Assembly: GCA_030747485.1 (NCBI GenBank) | Contig: JASLKP010000006.1 | Coordinates: 1 to 64,000 of the forward strand | DNA from: Candidatus Thalassarchaeaceae archaeon | GTDB taxonomy: Archaea; Thermoplasmatota; Poseidoniia; Poseidoniales; Thalassarchaeaceae | Reading direction: 5' to 3' | Length of the DNA: 64,000 bases | Part shown: piece after piece, positions 62,016 through 64,000 of the stretch | Layout: each line of letters starts with the position of its first letter | Position numbering within the stretch: position 1 is the first letter of the stretch | Notes under the pieces: generated by a model | The model's database searches: none | Seen by the model: the letters and a program-made list of their open reading frames with translations, nothing else | What the model was told of the DNA's origin: nothing | Made by a program: the position numbers and the translations under genes

Positions 62016-62720
62016 TCATTCCTCTTCGGAAGCCTCGGGAATTTCACGTGCCTCGTGAACTTCACGGAAGACGATTGTCCCAACGCCGACATGCTCTCGC
62101 AGAGTACTAATCAAACTGAACTTTGTATATGCCCAATTTTGATCGTAAGAGACGAACTCAGGCAATGTGATTGTAACATCATCACCATCGAACTCAACTT
62201 CAAAACCATCGCGGCCGCTGTTTGTTTCTAGTAGAGTAGTTACCTTATCAGCACGATCTTCAATGACCTTGACAATACGGTAATTATAGCGCAGTGTACG
62301 ACCTGCCAATGGATGATTAAAATCGATACGAGCTCGTCCTGCACGGAACATTTGGAGGACCCCTTGCTTACCTCCAATTTCTACGGGACCACCGACAGAA
62401 AGACTCTCTGGATCGCGAACTGAACGAGCAAGAACATCCATCGACATTGTTTCTACAGAACCTGGGTCCCTTTCACCATAAGCATCCTCTGGAGCGATAT
62501 CAAACGAATAATCTGTATCGGGCTCTGCCTCTGCAAGATGAGACTCAAATCCTGCAATTAGACGACCGTCACCAATGACTGCAATGAGGGGTTTGTATGT
62601 TCGATTTTCATCAAACTTGTCAGACTCCTTTGCAATCTCTTCGCGAGTCGTTTCGATGAGAGTATCATCATCGGCATTGTACAAGTCATAGTCGATGTGT
62701 ACGATTGAACCATTCTCCAT
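62016..62720 (-). CDS. FKBP-type peptidyl-prolyl isomerase, archaeal long type
   Basis: The 234-residue protein has an FKBP core (SIVHIDYDLYN, IGDGRLIAGFESHL, SFDIAPEDAYGERDP, FNHPLAGRTLRYN) interrupted by an insert-in-flap chaperone domain, as in SlyD and archaeal FKBP26-like proteins. An additional C-terminal domain of about 80 residues follows and ends in an acidic EEE tail. It assists protein folding. I take the ATG at 62720, five bases after AGGTGA, over the GTG at 62729. Confidence 0.9.
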   Translation of the reverse strand: MENGSIVHIDYDLYNADDDTLIETTREEIAKESDKFDENRTYKPLIAVIGDGRLIAGFESHLAEAEPDTDYSFDIAPEDAYGERDPGSVETMSMDVLARSVRDPESLSVGGPVEIGGKQGVLQMFRAGRARIDFNHPLAGRTLRYNYRIVKVIEDRADKVTTLLETNSGRDGFEVEFDGDDVTITLPEFVSYDQNWAYTKFSLISTLREHVGVGTIVFREVHEAREIPEASEEE

Positions 62721-62795
62721 AGGGGTCACCTACCCAGTGTTGGGCGGCTCGGCGACCGACTCCCCCTTTATGAGCGGTCCGGCTGCATCATGAGC

Positions 62796-62810
62796 GAGCC
62801 CGTAGGGCTC
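62796..62810. repeat. C-RTA-G triloop hairpin 8 (overlaps a stop codon)
   Basis: A perfect 6-bp stem (GAGCCC/GGGCTC) around GTA on the plus strand. Two bases of the TGA stop of the CcmF-like gene (62809-62811) lie in the stem. Confidence 0.65.
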
Positions 62811-64000
62811 ATTCTTCTTCGTCGGCACCGCGAGAGGGTATCATGATCCAATTCAATCCAGTTCCAATCAGGAGAAGACTCCAACCAAACCATACCAAAT
62901 GGCTACCAGTCAAATCGTACACCGTAAGTCGAATACTACCAACATCTTCACCAGTCTGCATCCAAGATACAATGCCCAACTCCTGTGCCTGATTAACGTC
63001 GAAGATTACAATCAAATCACCCTGTAAACGATGCCAAGTATCAGTTTCGGACCTCGCTGGGATACCACCTTCATCAAATCGAAGCATTCCAGGAGATAAT
63101 GTTGTCAATATTGGACCATTTTGTGTACCTCTTACTTCTATGGTCACTTCGATTAAGCCATCGCCAACATTACTCTCCCAATCATCATCTCCAGGTTGTG
63201 TAGATGTCAGATTAGTAAAGGTGTACCAATATCCTCGATGTTCAATTGGAGCATCATGAGGTAGAACGACAACATGACTTGAATCACCTCTTTGGACAAG
63301 TGTTGTTGTGAATACATGACCTAGCAATAACAAGATGATACCCAAATGGGCAACATGCATTGAAATGCGACGCACATTCAATGGATTTGAGCGTTGTTCA
63401 AAAGAACCCCATCTAATCCAAATCAACCTAACTAGAGGGGGGATCGAGACAATAAGAAGAGGCATGGCAAAGCCTGCTACCATTCCGCGTGTGAGATAAT
63501 CAGAGAAGTAATGATCCGAATCACCAGGGAGGGTATCACCCCACAGTTTGGCAAAAACCAGTGAAAATAATAGCACCCCTGAAAGAATCCACGGGATTTG
63601 TGAAGGGGGTACGACTTTGCGCCATGCGTATACAGTCAAACCAAGTGCACCTAAGCACAAAATCGGTAAGCCAAACATCTCGTGAGATGCTAGATTTTCT
63701 CCATCGACTTCTGAAATTAGTAACAACCAAGTTAGCAAGAGGAACGGCCCAACGATGGCTAACGGCGTCCACATAATCAATCGTTGTTGCCACTTTCCAT
63801 CACTCCAATTCATTGGTACATCTTCGCTATCACGATCCAACAACCAAGGTAAAAGGAATATCAACATGCCAATGAATGCATAGAACCGAGGTAACAAAAA
63901 TGCCCAGGAACTGAATAACATTAGCATTACACCCGATGCCATCCAAATTGTTCTCTCTCGCGAGTCTCTATGGCTCCACAATAAGAATAAGAAAAGGCCA
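62809..64000 (-). CDS. CcmF/CcsA-type cytochrome c biogenesis protein, partial (5' end outside window)
   Basis: The frame is open from the window edge to the stop at 62809, so at least 396 residues are visible; a TTG at 63981 is not a convincing start. There are about nine membrane helices. MHVAHLGIILLLLGHVFTTTLV followed by an extracytoplasmic beta domain (GYWYTFTNLT) and a final helix strongly resembles the C-terminal half of CcmF haem lyases; the WWD haem-handling part would lie upstream, outside the window. It should help attach haem to c-type cytochromes. The protein ends EEE. Confidence 0.7.
   Translation of the reverse strand, partial: GLFLFLLWSHRDSRERTIWMASGVMLMLFSSWAFLLPRFYAFIGMLIFLLPWLLDRDSEDVPMNWSDGKWQQRLIMWTPLAIVGPFLLLTWLLLISEVDGENLASHEMFGLPILCLGALGLTVYAWRKVVPPSQIPWILSGVLLFSLVFAKLWGDTLPGDSDHYFSDYLTRGMVAGFAMPLLIVSIPPLVRLIWIRWGSFEQRSNPLNVRRISMHVAHLGIILLLLGHVFTTTLVQRGDSSHVVVLPHDAPIEHRGYWYTFTNLTSTQPGDDDWESNVGDGLIEVTIEVRGTQNGPILTTLSPGMLRFDEGGIPARSETDTWHRLQGDLIVIFDVNQAQELGIVSWMQTGEDVGSIRLTVYDLTGSHLVWFGWSLLLIGTGLNWIMIPSRGADEEE

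Noticed and set aside
62809-63981. Complete 390-codon gene starting at a TTG at 63981
   Set aside because: The frame stays open to the window edge and the protein matches only the C-terminal half of CcmF, so it is treated as partial.
1-64000. CRISPR array, insertion sequence or prophage
   Set aside because: No regularly spaced direct repeats, transposase, integrase or phage structural genes were seen; the hairpin family has no accompanying enzyme gene in this window.

Overview
The window reads as a chromosomal segment of a planktonic marine euryarchaeon, most likely Marine Group II (Candidatus Poseidoniales). This is inference from gene content. Archaeal markers are a CDC48/p97 ATPase, a pyrB-pyrI pair, an MC1-type chromatin protein, an Lhr-family helicase, a Ser/His (SEC11-type) signal peptidase, a presenilin-like protease, an Hjc-type resolvase, a stand-alone Lrp ligand-binding domain, a DUF63 membrane protein and several very large secreted proteins with one C-terminal membrane anchor. 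Genes are tightly packed, often with start/stop overlaps, and Shine-Dalgarno (SD) motifs of the GGAGG/GAGGTGA type are common inside operons. I saw no prophage, insertion sequence, rRNA or CRISPR array.

Layout. 1-1.5 kb: a zinc-ribbon fragment, an A+T-rich orphan and a SAM methyltransferase. 1.6-6.7 kb: a membrane/helical protein, a surface protein and a GHMP sugar kinase, all on minus. 6.8-9.2 kb: pyrB-pyrI facing a tRNA-thiolation enzyme. 9.5-13.4 kb: a Roadblock-type protein, a 1078-residue Roadblock/coiled-coil protein and a small membrane protein. 13.4-20.2 kb (minus): cdc48, a PRC-barrel gene, DUF4350, DUF58 and a polytopic membrane protein. 20.3-24.1 kb: aldehyde dehydrogenase, membrane protein and CrtI-type desaturase. 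24.1-26.2 kb: a lipoprotein hydrolase and a 36-codon zinc-ribbon gene. 26.3-29.8 kb: sdhCAB. 29.9-36.6 kb: MC1, an Lrp-type domain, a 1714-residue surface protein, a macro-domain protein and tRNA-Gly(CCC). 36.7-38.4 kb: an RNase H-like protein, an Hjc-type resolvase and a 59-codon gene. 38.4-46.9 kb: site-2 protease, signal peptidase, a membrane protein and a 1681-residue surface protein. 47.0-54.7 kb: Lhr helicase, UPF0200 kinase, dCMP deaminase, FolC and the presenilin-like protease. 54.8-64 kb: SerRS, a liu-type leucine-degradation operon with a split biotin subunit, DUF63, FKBP and a CcmF-like fragment.

Physiology suggested: aerobic heterotrophy (SDH, methylcrotonyl-CoA carboxylase, aldehyde dehydrogenase, carotenoid-type desaturase, cytochrome c maturation) with heavy investment in the cell surface and in membrane proteolysis (site-2 protease, signal peptidase and presenilin within 15 kb).

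The most unusual signal is not a gene. At least eight intergenic or gene-edge perfect hairpins share one architecture: a 6-8 bp stem of different sequence each time, closed by C-G around a three-base loop that is GTA or ATA on one strand. They recur roughly every 5-10 kb, and two of them include a start or a stop codon. I also flag a 20-bp perfect inverted repeat at 9246-9295, two inverted repeats that could hide ribosome-binding sites, and two small genes that are easy to miss.
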